Assembly: GCF_005981925.1 (NCBI RefSeq)
Contig: NZ_VBVX01000027.1
Coordinates: 1 to 36,859, forward strand
DNA: 36,859 nt
Direction: 5' to 3'
From: Streptomyces albidochromogenes
GTDB taxonomy: Bacteria; Actinomycetota; Actinomycetes; Streptomycetales; Streptomycetaceae
Positions 15,208 to 23,355 of this stretch are shown here, piece after piece. Position 1 is the first letter of the stretch. The number at the start of each line of letters is the position of its first letter. Below the pieces are notes generated by a model, which saw only the letters and a list, made by a program, of their open reading frames with translations, had not been told where the DNA came from and did no database searches. The position numbers and the translations under genes were made by a program.

Positions 15208-16341
15208 ATGGGCCGGCTCAGCAGGGCGGAGCTGCAGGAGCACAACCGCGCGAGGGTGCTCGAAGCGGCCAGGAACGAGTTCGCCGAGCGCGGATTCCCC
15301 GGTGCCAAGGTGGACGCCATCGCCGAGCGCGCCGGTCTGACCCGCGGCGCGGTGTACTCCAACTTCCCCGGCAAACGGGCCCTGTACTTCGCCGTACTGG
15401 CCGACCTGGCCGAGCGCGTGCCCGGCCCCCCGCACCCGGCGCCCGGCCGCACCGGCCCCGAGGCCCTCGGCGCGCTCGCCCGTGCGTGGCTGGCCGAACT
15501 CCCGCTCGTCGGCGCCGGTACGGGCGGCCGGGACGGATCGCCCCGCCTGGGCAGACACCTGATGGCGGAGGTCCTCGCCGAGGAGCGGGTGCGCCTGCCG
15601 TTCGCGCAGCTGATGAAGCTCGACGCGATCCTCCTCGGTCTGGCCCTGGAGGAACTGCGGCCGCCCGGCGCGCCGCCCGGGCGCCTGGTGCGCCGGGCGG
15701 AGGCCGTCCTCACGACCCTGCACGGCGCGAGTCAGCTGGCGGACGCCGCACCGGGCTTCGTCGACCCGTTCGGCGTCGTCCGCGCCTGCGAACGGCTCGC
15801 GGGCCTCGACCTCCAGGACGCCTGGCCCCCGCCGCACCTCCCGTACATCCCCCGGGCGCGGCCAGCCGACGAGCCCTGGTCCCCGCCCGCCGCGCTCGAC
15901 GCCGTGCGCGGCGGGCCCGCGCGGCTGGCGGACGACGGGGTGGTGGCCGTCCTCGGCCTGCACCGGCTCGAAGCCGCCGAGGAAGCGGTACGGGAGGCTC
16001 CGCCCGGGGCCGCGGTCACCGCCGTCCTGGTCACCGGCGAACCGGCCGAGCTGCTGCCGCTGGCCCGCCTGGCCGTCGCCGGACTGTGCGGCAGCCTGCG
16101 CCGGACCTTCCCGCCGTCCGCCTGGCCGCGGCTGCGGGTCGTGTACGACGGGTCCGGCGCCCTCGCGCGGGCGGCGGGCGTACCGGCCGTCAGTGACGGC
16201 ACCGAGGCGGCGGTGCGCGTGGAGGCGGGCCGGATCGTCGCCCGCGCCGACGGCCGCGGGGCGTGCCACGCGGCGGCGGCCGCCGCGCGGGACGTGCCCG
16301 GGTCGACCGGCGCGCCACACCCGGGGGAGACCCGCCGCTGA
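15208..16341 (+). CDS. TetR-family regulator with extra C-terminal domain
   Basis: A 377-residue protein, almost twice the usual TetR length. Residues 11-62 are the TetR DNA-binding domain, with RVLEAARNEFAERGF and the recognition part GLTRGAVYSNFPGK. Residues about 70-215 fit the ligand domain. The remaining 150 residues look like a separate alpha/beta domain: VVAVLGLHRLEAAEEAV, then LRVVYDGSGALARAAGV and VRVEAGRIVARADGRGACHAA. This order is reminiscent of peroxiredoxin/thioredoxin-like folds, but no CxxC is present. The start is ATG 15208, preceded by GAGGA; the longer upstream frame is unlikely. It is divergent from clpX and probably binds the 13-bp repeats between them. Fold and target are inference. 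Confidence 0.82.
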   Translation: MGRLSRAELQEHNRARVLEAARNEFAERGFPGAKVDAIAERAGLTRGAVYSNFPGKRALYFAVLADLAERVPGPPHPAPGRTGPEALGALARAWLAELPLVGAGTGGRDGSPRLGRHLMAEVLAEERVRLPFAQLMKLDAILLGLALEELRPPGAPPGRLVRRAEAVLTTLHGASQLADAAPGFVDPFGVVRACERLAGLDLQDAWPPPHLPYIPRARPADEPWSPPAALDAVRGGPARLADDGVVAVLGLHRLEAAEEAVREAPPGAAVTAVLVTGEPAELLPLARLAVAGLCGSLRRTFPPSAWPRLRVVYDGSGALARAAGVPAVSDGTEAAVRVEAGRIVARADGRGACHAAAAAARDVPGSTGAPHPGETRR

Positions 16342-16413
16342 CGCCCGGTGTCACCTCCGCCGGCCGGCCGCCGGGACGCTGCGGCGATGTGACGCGCGGG
16401 CCGAGCGGCTGCC

Positions 16414-17274
16414 TCAGCCCAGTTCGAGGCTCGTGACGCCGAACAGCCCCGCGCGGTCGATCTCCGGCACCGGGCCCGTGTACATCCGGGCCGTCTCGAA
16501 CACCGGTGCCAGACCGAGCTGTTCCATGAGGCGCCCGGCCGCCGGATGGCTGTCCGGCACGTCGACGGCGAGCGGCTCGCCGGGCGTGGTCGCTCCGAGG
16601 GCGGCCAGCAGTGCGGCGGCCACCTCTGGCGTCCCGGCGTACAGCGGGCCCACGCGCGAGGCGGCCCGGCACGCGCGCAGGACGGCGAACCCGGTGAGCC
16701 GTCCGTCGCGGACCGCCGCCAGGGCGGTGTGCCGGGGAGAGGTGATCCACGACGCCAGGAACGGATCGCGAGCCGCGGGGAAGAACCGGCGGTCGTACGC
16801 GGCGAGCTGCGTGAACGGCAGGGTCCTGGCGTCCACCAGGCTGACGCCGGCCGGGGTGGCGGTGTCCCCGGTGCCGGGTGCCCGCGGGACGCCTTCGTAC
16901 CGGATGTTGTTCCAGGCGGTCCTGAAACCGGACGTGCGGTAGTTGTCCTGCTGTTCCACGACGCCGTCGAGCCCGACGTTGCGCCCGTCGAGCCGCGCCA
17001 TCCCCGCCCGCCACACCTGGATGCCGTACCCCTGGCCGCGCAACGGGGGGCGGGTGATGTAGAAGCCCAGGAAGCCGAAGGAGGTGCCGTAGCGCACCAC
17101 CGAGACGCAGGCGGCGGGCTCGCCGTCGAGCCGGCCCACCAGGAAGGCCCGCGGGTCGGTGGCGTAGAAGGCCCGGCCGTCGTCGAGGCCCGGATTCCAT
17201 CCCTCCGCGTCCGCCCAGTCGCCGATCAGCGCGATGTCCCGCGCGCTGGCGACCCCGATCTCGAATGCAGGCAT
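16414..17274 (-). CDS. GNAT-family N-acetyltransferase, two-domain
   Basis: A 286-residue protein. The N-terminal half is a GNAT domain, with the acetyl-CoA binding loop PPLRGQGYGIQVWRAG near residues 76-91. The C-terminal half, from about residue 150, resembles the second domain of YitH-type acetyltransferases (AYDRRFFPAARDPFL, then SRVGPLYAGT). The substrate is unknown. The start at ATG 17274 has a GGGAG ribosome binding site, and the frame open upstream of it is not needed. It is convergent with the tetR-like gene, and its promoter must lie in the gap 17275-17640. Confidence 0.85.
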   Translation of the reverse strand: MPAFEIGVASARDIALIGDWADAEGWNPGLDDGRAFYATDPRAFLVGRLDGEPAACVSVVRYGTSFGFLGFYITRPPLRGQGYGIQVWRAGMARLDGRNVGLDGVVEQQDNYRTSGFRTAWNNIRYEGVPRAPGTGDTATPAGVSLVDARTLPFTQLAAYDRRFFPAARDPFLASWITSPRHTALAAVRDGRLTGFAVLRACRAASRVGPLYAGTPEVAAALLAALGATTPGEPLAVDVPDSHPAAGRLMEQLGLAPVFETARMYTGPVPEIDRAGLFGVTSLELG

Positions 17275-17640
17275 GTCTCGCTCCCGGAACGTGTGTGTCG
17301 GCGCCGGGGCGATGACCCGGGCGGCTGTCTGGACCTCAAGCGCGCTTGCTGTCCCACGGTGATCCCTGCCCCGGCGCAACTGCCCCGCCGGTGAACGGAT
17401 TCAGGAGCGTATGACATGCACACGATACGGCCGCACGGTTTTGGCCCCGCCCGGAACCCGCGCTCCGAGGAGGCCCCGCGCCGGTACCGGCCGGGGGCCG
17501 GGTACGGATCGGCGTGCGGGCGAGCGGAGTTCACCTGATCGAGACCATCCTGCGCCGCGGCCGCCCCGTCGGCCTCCACGCGCACCTCGGCTCGGCCGCG
17601 AGGCGGATGGGCGGGCGCCGTACCGGTTCCAGGGGCTCCG
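17275..17640. other. Intergenic region with a palindrome and a possible gene relic
   Basis: This 366-bp gap holds a perfect 12-bp palindrome CAAGCGCGCTTG (17337-17348), 63 bp upstream of the acetyltransferase start, which may be an operator. From 17514 to about 17615 the plus strand reads VRASGVHLIETILRRGRPVG and continues LHAHLGSAARR. This resembles the start of an aminodeoxychorismate lyase (PabC-type) sequence but stops making sense within 40 codons. It may be a relic or chance. No intact gene is seen. Confidence 0.3.
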
Positions 17641-18948
17641 TCAGCCGGTGCGCGGGCCCAGGTGGGTGGCGAACCAGTCCCCGGCGAGCCCGGCGACCTG
17701 CTCCAGCGCGCCCGGTTCCTCGAAGAGGTGCGTGGCGCCGGGGACCACGTCGAGGCGGTTCTCGCAGCGCAACTCCGCCTGGGCCCGCCGGTTGAGATCC
17801 AGCACCAGGGTGTCCCGGCCGCCCACGATGAGCAGCGTCGGCGCGCGTACGTCGCCGAGCCGCGGCCGGGCCAGGTCGGGCCGGCCGCCGCGCGAGACGA
17901 CGGCCCCGATCTCCGCGCTGCCGGACGTGGCGGCGGCCGCGGCGGCCCGCAGCGCCGCCGCGGCCCCGGTGCTCGCCCCGAAGTAGCCGAGGGGCGCGGA
18001 TGTACGGGTCCGCAGCCAGCGGGTGGTGTCCGCGAGCCGTCCGGCGAGGGTGTCGATGTCGAAGACGTTCGCCCGGTGGGCCTCCTCGGCGGGGGTGAGC
18101 AGATCGAGGAGCAGCGTGCCGAAGCCGGCCCGGTTGAGGGCCGTCGCCACCTGCCTGTTGCGCGGACTGCGGCGGCCGCTGCCGGAGCCGTGGGCGAACA
18201 TGACGACCCCGCCGGCGCCCTCGGGCAGGGCGAGGTCCCCGGCGAGCCGGACGCCGTCGGCGTCCACCTCCACCTCTTCGGCCGCCTCCCCGGCCCGGCG
18301 CCGGGTGGCCGTCGGGCCGGCGGCCCGGGCCAGCAGCGCGACGACCTCCTCGTCGGAGGTCTGGGTGAAGTTCTCGTACCACTCGCCGACCGCACGGAAC
18401 ATGGCCGGAACGGACAGGCACACGACGTCGTCCGCCTGACCGCTCAGCCGCGCCACGGCGTCGGGCGCGGCCACCGGGACCGCGAGCACCACGCGGGCCG
18501 CGCCCTGCGCCCGTACGACCTCGCACGCGGCGGCCGCCGTGGCGCCGGTCGCGATCCCGTCGTCGACCACGACGGCGGTCCGCCCGCGCAGCGCCAGCCG
18601 GGGCCGGTCGCCCCGGAACCGCCGCGCCCGCCGGTCCAGCTCGGCCTTCTCGGTGCGTTCGACCGCAGCGGCCTCGTCCGGGCCCACCCCGCTGCGGCGG
18701 ACGATGTCGTCGCTGATGACCCGCGCCCCGCCCTCGCCGATGGCGCCGAACCCCAGCTCGCGGTGGTAGGGGACGCCCAGTTTGCGTACGACGACCACGT
18801 CGAGGGGGGCGCCGAGCGTTCTGGCCACTTCGTAGGCCACCGGAACTCCGCCGCGCGGCAGGCCCAGTACGACGGGATCGTCGGCTTCCAGGTGTCGCAG
18901 GGCCACGGCCAGCCGTTGTCCCGCGTCGGCGCGATCGGTGAACAGCAC
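17641..18948 (-). CDS. Phosphoribosyltransferase-alpha/beta hydrolase fusion
   Basis: A 435-residue two-domain protein. Residues 1-210 are a type I phosphoribosyltransferase with the PRPP motif VVVDDGIATGATA (127-139) and a conserved LGLPRGGVPVAYEVA start (28-42). Residues about 225-435 are a dienelactone-hydrolase-like alpha/beta hydrolase: oxyanion part FAHGSGSG, nucleophile Ser326 in GASTG, Asp379 in GGRDTL and His407 in GATHLF. Both active sites look intact. The fusion is known in actinomycetes and some proteobacteria, but its substrate is not. It starts at GTG 18948 with a weak ribosome binding site. The next gene downstream is the acetyltransferase, 366 bp away. Confidence 0.87.
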   Translation of the reverse strand: MLFTDRADAGQRLAVALRHLEADDPVVLGLPRGGVPVAYEVARTLGAPLDVVVVRKLGVPYHRELGFGAIGEGGARVISDDIVRRSGVGPDEAAAVERTEKAELDRRARRFRGDRPRLALRGRTAVVVDDGIATGATAAAACEVVRAQGAARVVLAVPVAAPDAVARLSGQADDVVCLSVPAMFRAVGEWYENFTQTSDEEVVALLARAAGPTATRRRAGEAAEEVEVDADGVRLAGDLALPEGAGGVVMFAHGSGSGRRSPRNRQVATALNRAGFGTLLLDLLTPAEEAHRANVFDIDTLAGRLADTTRWLRTRTSAPLGYFGASTGAAAALRAAAAAATSGSAEIGAVVSRGGRPDLARPRLGDVRAPTLLIVGGRDTLVLDLNRRAQAELRCENRLDVVPGATHLFEEPGALEQVAGLAGDWFATHLGPRTG

Positions 18949-19187
18949 GGTGGTTCACCCCCAACCCCAGGGGAGACAGAAACCACGTCCACACCCTCTT
19001 CGAACCAACCCCATCCGTCACCGCCGCGCAAGTCGGCGGCCCCGGGCAGTCGGCGTAACCGCTGTACGGCATACGGACCCGGCGGGACGCCCGGGCCTTG
19101 AGCCGCACCGGTTGCGGTTCGCTCGTCCGGGGGTGACGATGTGCCTGACCCACTGGTGACTATCGCTCACTCTTCGTGTTCGGGGAT

Positions 19188-19200
19188 CGTTGCTGCAACG
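19188..19200. promoter_or_regulatory. 13-bp palindrome upstream of the RsbW-like gene
   Basis: CGTTGC-T-GCAACG is a perfect palindrome 39 bp upstream of the ATG at 19240, in the divergent gap 18949-19239. It is a possible operator. No clear -10/-35 pair was found beside it. Confidence 0.35.
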
Positions 19201-19239
19201 AGGTGAAGCATGTGGGCCTCGCGGTAAGGAGCCACGGCC

Positions 19240-19758
19240 ATGACACTTCCCAGCGGCCGGAATTACGCGGTCGAACTGCACGTATCGGCGGAGCGCGTCT
19301 CGCAGATCCGGCGCATCGTTGCCGCTCACCTGCGGCACTGGAATCTCGAGCTGCACATCCAGCCGGTGTGCAGGGGTGTCGAGGAACTTCTGACCAATGT
19401 CCACCGCCATGTCGGCGACGACAACCGGTGTGTGGTCGAACTGCGCTGGACCGGCAGGCATCTCACGGTCTCGGTGGCCGACAACGGCCCCCCGATGCCA
19501 CGCCTCGCCTCCGCCGGCGGAGGCGGACTCGCCGCCGTGGCCCGGCTGTGCGACAGCTGGGGGACCTGCGGCACCCCCGACGGCAAGGTCGTCTGGTTCA
19601 CCCGGCGCGTCGCGGACGCGCACCACAGCCCCCTGGTGCCGTGCCCGCCCGTTCCGGGCGTGGGCGATGCCAAGGGGCAGCCGGAGCCGGCTCCCGCGCC
19701 CGCCCCGGCTCCGTCCGCCGCGTCCCCTGTCCCCGTCGCGGTTCCCGTGCTCGTCTAG
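19240..19758 (+). CDS. RsbW-like ATP-binding (anti-sigma type) protein
   Basis: A 172-residue protein. Residues 10-130 form a HATPase domain of the anti-sigma-factor kinase type: N-box GVEELLTNVHRHV with Glu48 and Asn53, G1 box VADNGPPMP with Asp81, and a short G2 box GGGGLAAV. The last 35 residues are a Pro/Ala tail. Such single-domain ATPases bind a sigma factor or phosphorylate an anti-sigma-factor antagonist, and their opponents are SpoIIE-type phosphatases like the one at 21306. The start has a clear AAGGAG ribosome binding site. No STAS antagonist or sigma factor is adjacent, so the partners are unknown. Confidence 0.88.
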   Translation: MTLPSGRNYAVELHVSAERVSQIRRIVAAHLRHWNLELHIQPVCRGVEELLTNVHRHVGDDNRCVVELRWTGRHLTVSVADNGPPMPRLASAGGGGLAAVARLCDSWGTCGTPDGKVVWFTRRVADAHHSPLVPCPPVPGVGDAKGQPEPAPAPAPAPSAASPVPVAVPVLV

Positions 19759-19783
19759 CCCGGGAGGTCCGCGCCCGCCGCGG

Positions 19784-20152
19784 CTAACCGGGGAAGTCGC
19801 CGGACAGCGCGGCGGCCAGCCGCAGATGCGGCGCCGCCTCGCTGCCCCGGCCCTGCCGCTCCAAGGTGCGGCCCAGCATCAGCTGGGCGTAGTACTCGAC
19901 CGGGCTGCGCTCCACGATGGAGCGCAGCTCGGTCTCCGCTTTGCCCAGCTGGGCGGAGTGGTAGTACGAGCGGGCGAGCAGCAGGCGGGGCGAGAGCTGC
20001 TCGGGGACCTCTTCGACCAGGCCGGTGAGGACGCGCGCGGCCTTGTCGTACTCCTTGGCCTCGAAGAAGAGTTGCGCCCGCGCCCAGCGTTCGGCGGCGG
20101 TGCCGTGGCTGTAGTAGACGTCGTTCGGATTCGTCCGTGCGGTCGCGGTCAT
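19784..20152 (-). CDS. Small tetratricopeptide-repeat protein
   Basis: A 122-residue protein of about three TPR-like helix pairs from residue 17 on: AERWARAQLFFEAKEYDKAA, LLLARSYYHSAQLGKAETEL and AQLMLGRTLERQGRGSEAA. The start at ATG 20152 is chosen because a good AGGAGGG site lies 7 nt upstream; an ATG further up gives a Cys/Arg-rich extension with no support. TPRs mediate protein contacts. It is on the same strand as the MASE1 and SpoIIE genes and 91 nt downstream, so it may be co-transcribed and serve as an adaptor. No catalytic motif is present. Confidence 0.85.
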   Translation of the reverse strand: MTATARTNPNDVYYSHGTAAERWARAQLFFEAKEYDKAARVLTGLVEEVPEQLSPRLLLARSYYHSAQLGKAETELRSIVERSPVEYYAQLMLGRTLERQGRGSEAAPHLRLAAALSGDFPG

Positions 20153-20243
20153 CGGGACCCTCCTGTCGGCGCCCCGGGGGCCCGGGGCCGTGCGACATGC
20201 CCAACAGCGCGCAGTGGTTGAACATTCCACGAAGCTGGCGCGG

Positions 20244-21260
20244 TCAGTCCGCCGCGCGGCTGCTCTCGCCCAGGCCGGGCCCCAGCCGGTGCGCGGCCTC
20301 CCCCGGAGCGAGGCGCTCCACCACTTCGGCCAGTTCGTGGCAGGCCAGCTCGATCTTCGTGCGGACGTTCTGCTGCTCGGTGATGATCGCCGCCAACAGC
20401 AGCCCGGTCAGCGCCACCGAACCGTTGAGGGCCTGGAGGGTGAGCATGACCTCGAAGAGGCTGTGGTCGGCGAACGGTCCCACACGGTCGATCGCCGCCG
20501 AGATCGCCAGTACGGACACGAACATCGCGCACGGCGCGCTCCCCGCCAGGCGGAAGCGCAGGGCCGCCCAGATGAGGAGCGGGAAGGCGAGGAAGAGCAG
20601 GGACATCTCGCTCCGGGTGGCCAGCGGAACGACCACCGCGGCGGTCACCGCCAGCGCCGCGGCCTCCGCCCACCGGGACGCGTCGCGCGGCAGCCGGATC
20701 CGCCGGAGCACCACCAGCAGCGGCGTCACCACGAGCACGCCCATGGCGTCCCCCGCCCACCACGCCGCCCACACCGGCCAGAAATCGCCGAGCGGCAGAT
20801 TGCGGGTGAGGACCAGCGTGCCGCAGCCCACGGTGGCGCTGATCAGCATCCCGCCCAGCGCGCCCAGGAAGACCAGCGCCACCCCGTCCCGCAGCCGGTT
20901 CAGCTCGGCGTGGTAGCCCACGCGGCGCAGCATCAGGTACGCGCACACCGGAGCCAGCGTGTTGCCCGCCATGATGGCGATCTCGGCGGGACGGAACGAG
21001 GTGAGCGACAGCATCACGAGAAGGGTGCCCAGCGCGATCCCCGGCCAGATCCGCAGCCCCATGTGGAGCAGGCAGCTGAGGGCGATCCCGGTGGGCGGCC
21101 ACAGCGGCGTGACGACGGAACCCTCGACGGTCACCTGCTCCAGGAGACCGATCTGCCCGGCCGCGAAGTAGGCCGCGGCCACGCCGAGAATCCGAAGGAC
21201 GACTCCGGACACGCGTCGGATCTCCTCGGGGCGCATCACACCAGCCATCAGACAACGCAC
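20244..21260 (-). CDS. MASE1-domain integral membrane sensor without output domain
   Basis: A 338-residue protein with eight or more hydrophobic helices over residues 18-285. It includes the MASE1 hallmark WPPTGIALSCLL near residue 54 and FWPVWAAWWAGDAMGVLVVTP near 160-180. After the last helix only about 40 residues remain (TKIELACHELAEVVERL), an amphipathic helix with no kinase, GGDEF or phosphatase domain. MASE1 domains usually sense signals for a fused output domain. Here the SpoIIE phosphatase is encoded separately, directly upstream on the same strand (45 nt apart), so a two-protein sensor-phosphatase is plausible. Three possible ATG starts (21260, 21248, 21236) lack a clear ribosome binding site. 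Confidence 0.82.
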   Translation of the reverse strand: MRCLMAGVMRPEEIRRVSGVVLRILGVAAAYFAAGQIGLLEQVTVEGSVVTPLWPPTGIALSCLLHMGLRIWPGIALGTLLVMLSLTSFRPAEIAIMAGNTLAPVCAYLMLRRVGYHAELNRLRDGVALVFLGALGGMLISATVGCGTLVLTRNLPLGDFWPVWAAWWAGDAMGVLVVTPLLVVLRRIRLPRDASRWAEAAALAVTAAVVVPLATRSEMSLLFLAFPLLIWAALRFRLAGSAPCAMFVSVLAISAAIDRVGPFADHSLFEVMLTLQALNGSVALTGLLLAAIITEQQNVRTKIELACHELAEVVERLAPGEAAHRLGPGLGESSRAAD

Positions 21261-21305
21261 GTGGCCGTGATCGCGGCCGTGACACGCCCCGCCGGGGCGC
21301 CCGCC

Positions 21306-22136
21306 TCACCCGGGCCGCTCCGCCGGCGGTGGTCCGTCGTAGGCCAGGACGAGCACCGCGGCGTCGTCCGCGTGGCCGGTGGAGTCCGCCACCTTCATCA
21401 CCTGGGCGGCCAGCACGTCGGGATCGCCGCAGCACCCGGCGGAGACCAGGGCGGCCACCTGCTCCAGACCGGCCTCTATCGGGAACGACGGCCCCTCGAC
21501 CACCCCGTCGGTGACCAGCACGAAGGACCCCGGTTGGGTCATCCGGCGCCGGGCGACCGGGTACTCCTCGCCGAGCATCAGCCCGAGCGGCAGTCCGCCC
21601 TCGTCCTCGGCGATCCCGCACCGGCCGTCGGCCGAGGCCCAGACGAGGGGCACATGACCGGCGCGGGCGCTCTCCAGCTCCTGGGTGGCCGGGTCGAAGC
21701 GCAGGAACGTACAGGTCGCGAAGAGGCTGCTGTCCACCGACAGCAGCAGCTCGTTCGCCCGCCGCAGCACCTCCCCGGGATCGGCTGCGGACACGGCCAC
21801 CGCGCGCAGGCCGATCCGGACCTGGCCCATGAAAGCGGCCGCTTCCACGTCATGGCCCTGTACGTCACCGATGCAGAACGCCAGCGAACCGTCGGGGAGC
21901 GGGAACGCGTCGTACCAGTCGCCGCCGATGTCCAGGCCGTGCCGCGCGGGCGAGTACCGGGCCGCGACCCGCAGCCCGGGCACGGAGGGCAGTTCCGCCG
22001 GCAGCATCTCGCGCTGAAGCGCCTCGGCCAGTTCGACCCGCGCCTGTTGCAGCTCTGTGCCGGTACGAACCTGCTCCGTGAGCCGCCCGAGCCGGGTCAG
22101 CAGGTCGTCGGCGCTCGTGGGACGACGCCGGGTCAT
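21306..22136 (-). CDS. SpoIIE/PP2C-type serine phosphatase, sensor-less
   Basis: A 276-residue phosphatase. Residues 20-45 form a short coiled-coil linker, then the SpoIIE domain has metal ligands Asp73 in GGDWYD, Asp91 in IGDVQGHD, the Asp in VTDGVVE and the C-terminal ADDAAVLVL. It should dephosphorylate a STAS-domain anti-sigma antagonist and so oppose an RsbW-like kinase. It has no PAS or GAF part of its own. The ATG start has GGAG 6 nt upstream. It is probably the first gene of a run with the MASE1 protein and perhaps the TPR protein. Confidence 0.9.
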   Translation of the reverse strand: MTRRRPTSADDLLTRLGRLTEQVRTGTELQQARVELAEALQREMLPAELPSVPGLRVAARYSPARHGLDIGGDWYDAFPLPDGSLAFCIGDVQGHDVEAAAFMGQVRIGLRAVAVSAADPGEVLRRANELLLSVDSSLFATCTFLRFDPATQELESARAGHVPLVWASADGRCGIAEDEGGLPLGLMLGEEYPVARRRMTQPGSFVLVTDGVVEGPSFPIEAGLEQVAALVSAGCCGDPDVLAAQVMKVADSTGHADDAAVLVLAYDGPPPAERPG

Positions 22137-22553
22137 GGACCGCTCCGAGATTCATGGGCTCATGCGCGAACCACTGCCGTGAAACCGCGCGCGGCGGCAC
22201 GCTCCATCGTATTTCCGGGACGCCACTTCCGCTCAGCGAGCATCCCGGCGGCGGGCGCGGCCTCGTCGATCCGGTGGGAAGGCCGCCGCCCGGCAGGGGC
22301 ACCGGTGGTTCTCCCGAGCCGCGCGGGACGAGCCGGGCGGGCGTGTATCTCGACCGGGTCGGGCTCGGCGTCGTACGCGGCAGGCCCGCTGCCCGGGCCG
22401 GCTCATCCCCCACCGGGCCCGTATCACCCGTTGACTGACTCTTCATCACCGCGACATCCCTCGACACGTGCCGCGCAACGCGGTTCGGTAAGCCTTGCAA
22501 TGGGCATGCCAATCTGGCCGCGCGCTGGACGTCGCGGCCGTCAGGAGGACGCA
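22137..22553. other. Divergent intergenic region without a visible gene
   Basis: This 417-bp gap separates the SpoIIE-type gene from the NLP gene. TTGACT at 22431-22436 could be a -35 element toward the NLP gene, but no convincing -10 follows. Short reading frames here are GC-rich shadows without ribosome binding sites. Confidence 0.4.
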
Positions 22554-23324
22554 GTGAAGTCGAGTTCGTGGATGCGCAGGGCCCCGATCGTCCTGGCCGG
22601 CGCCGTGGCGCTGGTCATCGCCTTTCCGGGCAGCGCCCTCGCCGCCCCGCCCCCGGCGCTGCCGGCGGGCGCGGACGGACTGGAGCAGACGTTCCAGCCC
22701 GCCTTCGACTACGACACGGACGGCTGCTACCCGACCCCCGCGATAGGCCCCGACGGCACGGTGAACGGCGGCCTGAACCCCTCCGGCGCCCTCAACGGCC
22801 AGTGCCGCGACTCCTGGGACCTCGACAACACCAACGGATACGCGCGGTCCAAGTGCAACAACGGCTGGTGCGCGATCATGTACGGGCTCTACTTCGAGAA
22901 GGACCAGGCCGTGGCGGGCAGCGGCCTCGGCGGGCACCGCCACGACTGGGAGCACGTCGTGGTGTGGGTGCGGGACAACCAGGCCCAGTACGTCTCCACC
23001 TCCGCCCACGGCAGGTTCAACGTCCACGGCCGCGACCGGATCCGCTGGGACGGGACGCACCCCAAGGTCGTCTACCACAAGGACGGCCTGAGCACCCACT
23101 GCTTCCGGCCCGCGAACTCCAACGACGAGCCCCCGGAGAACCACTACCGCGGGTGGCAGTTCCCCCGGCTGGTCGGGTGGAACGGCTACCCCGCCGGAGT
23201 CCGCGACAAGCTCGTCCGGGCCGACTTCGGCAGCGCCGTCTTCGGCCTCAAGGACGGCAGCTTCGGCTCGCACCTGGAGAAGGCCAAGCCGTCCGGCATC
23301 CCCTTCGACCCCCACGCCGCCTGA
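22554..23324 (+). CDS. Secreted necrosis-inducing protein (NPP1/NLP family)
   Basis: A 256-residue secreted protein. The signal peptide has basic residues, a hydrophobic core (11-25) and a likely ALA cleavage at residue 30. The mature part is an NLP (Nep1-like) domain with the family heptapeptide GHRHDWE at 127-133 followed by HVVVWV. Metal-coordinating acidic and His residues lie in that motif. Several cysteines (58, 84, 101, 106) could form disulfides. In plant pathogens NLPs bind membrane glycosyl inositol phosphorylceramides and lyse dicot cells. In saprophytic actinomycetes the target is unknown. The start is a GTG with GGAGG 6 nt upstream. It is convergent with the ABC transporter gene. 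Confidence 0.9.
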   Translation: MKSSSWMRRAPIVLAGAVALVIAFPGSALAAPPPALPAGADGLEQTFQPAFDYDTDGCYPTPAIGPDGTVNGGLNPSGALNGQCRDSWDLDNTNGYARSKCNNGWCAIMYGLYFEKDQAVAGSGLGGHRHDWEHVVVWVRDNQAQYVSTSAHGRFNVHGRDRIRWDGTHPKVVYHKDGLSTHCFRPANSNDEPPENHYRGWQFPRLVGWNGYPAGVRDKLVRADFGSAVFGLKDGSFGSHLEKAKPSGIPFDPHAA

Positions 23325-23341
23325 CCCCTCGTCAGCGTGAC

Positions 23342-23355
23342 CGCCCTTCAGGGCG
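23342..23355. terminator. Small hairpin at the NLP/ABC convergent junction
   Basis: CGCCCT-TC-AGGGCG lies 18 nt after the NLP stop and overlaps the ABC transporter stop codon. It could end both transcripts. The stem is only 6 bp. Confidence 0.35.

Noticed and set aside
18949..18995. SigB-type promoter (GTTT/GGGTAT) before the phosphoribosyltransferase fusion
   Set aside because: GTTTC and GGGTTG occur but only about 12 bp apart, too short for the usual 14-16 bp spacing, and the second box is poor.
22154..22438. 94-codon frame in the gap before the NLP gene
   Set aside because: No ribosome binding site and low-complexity Gly/Pro/Arg composition; not supported as a gene.
20190..22553. N-terminal extension of the NLP gene by nearly 800 codons
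   Set aside because: The frame is open but antisense to the MASE1 and SpoIIE genes. The GTG at 22554 has a strong ribosome binding site and begins a signal peptide.
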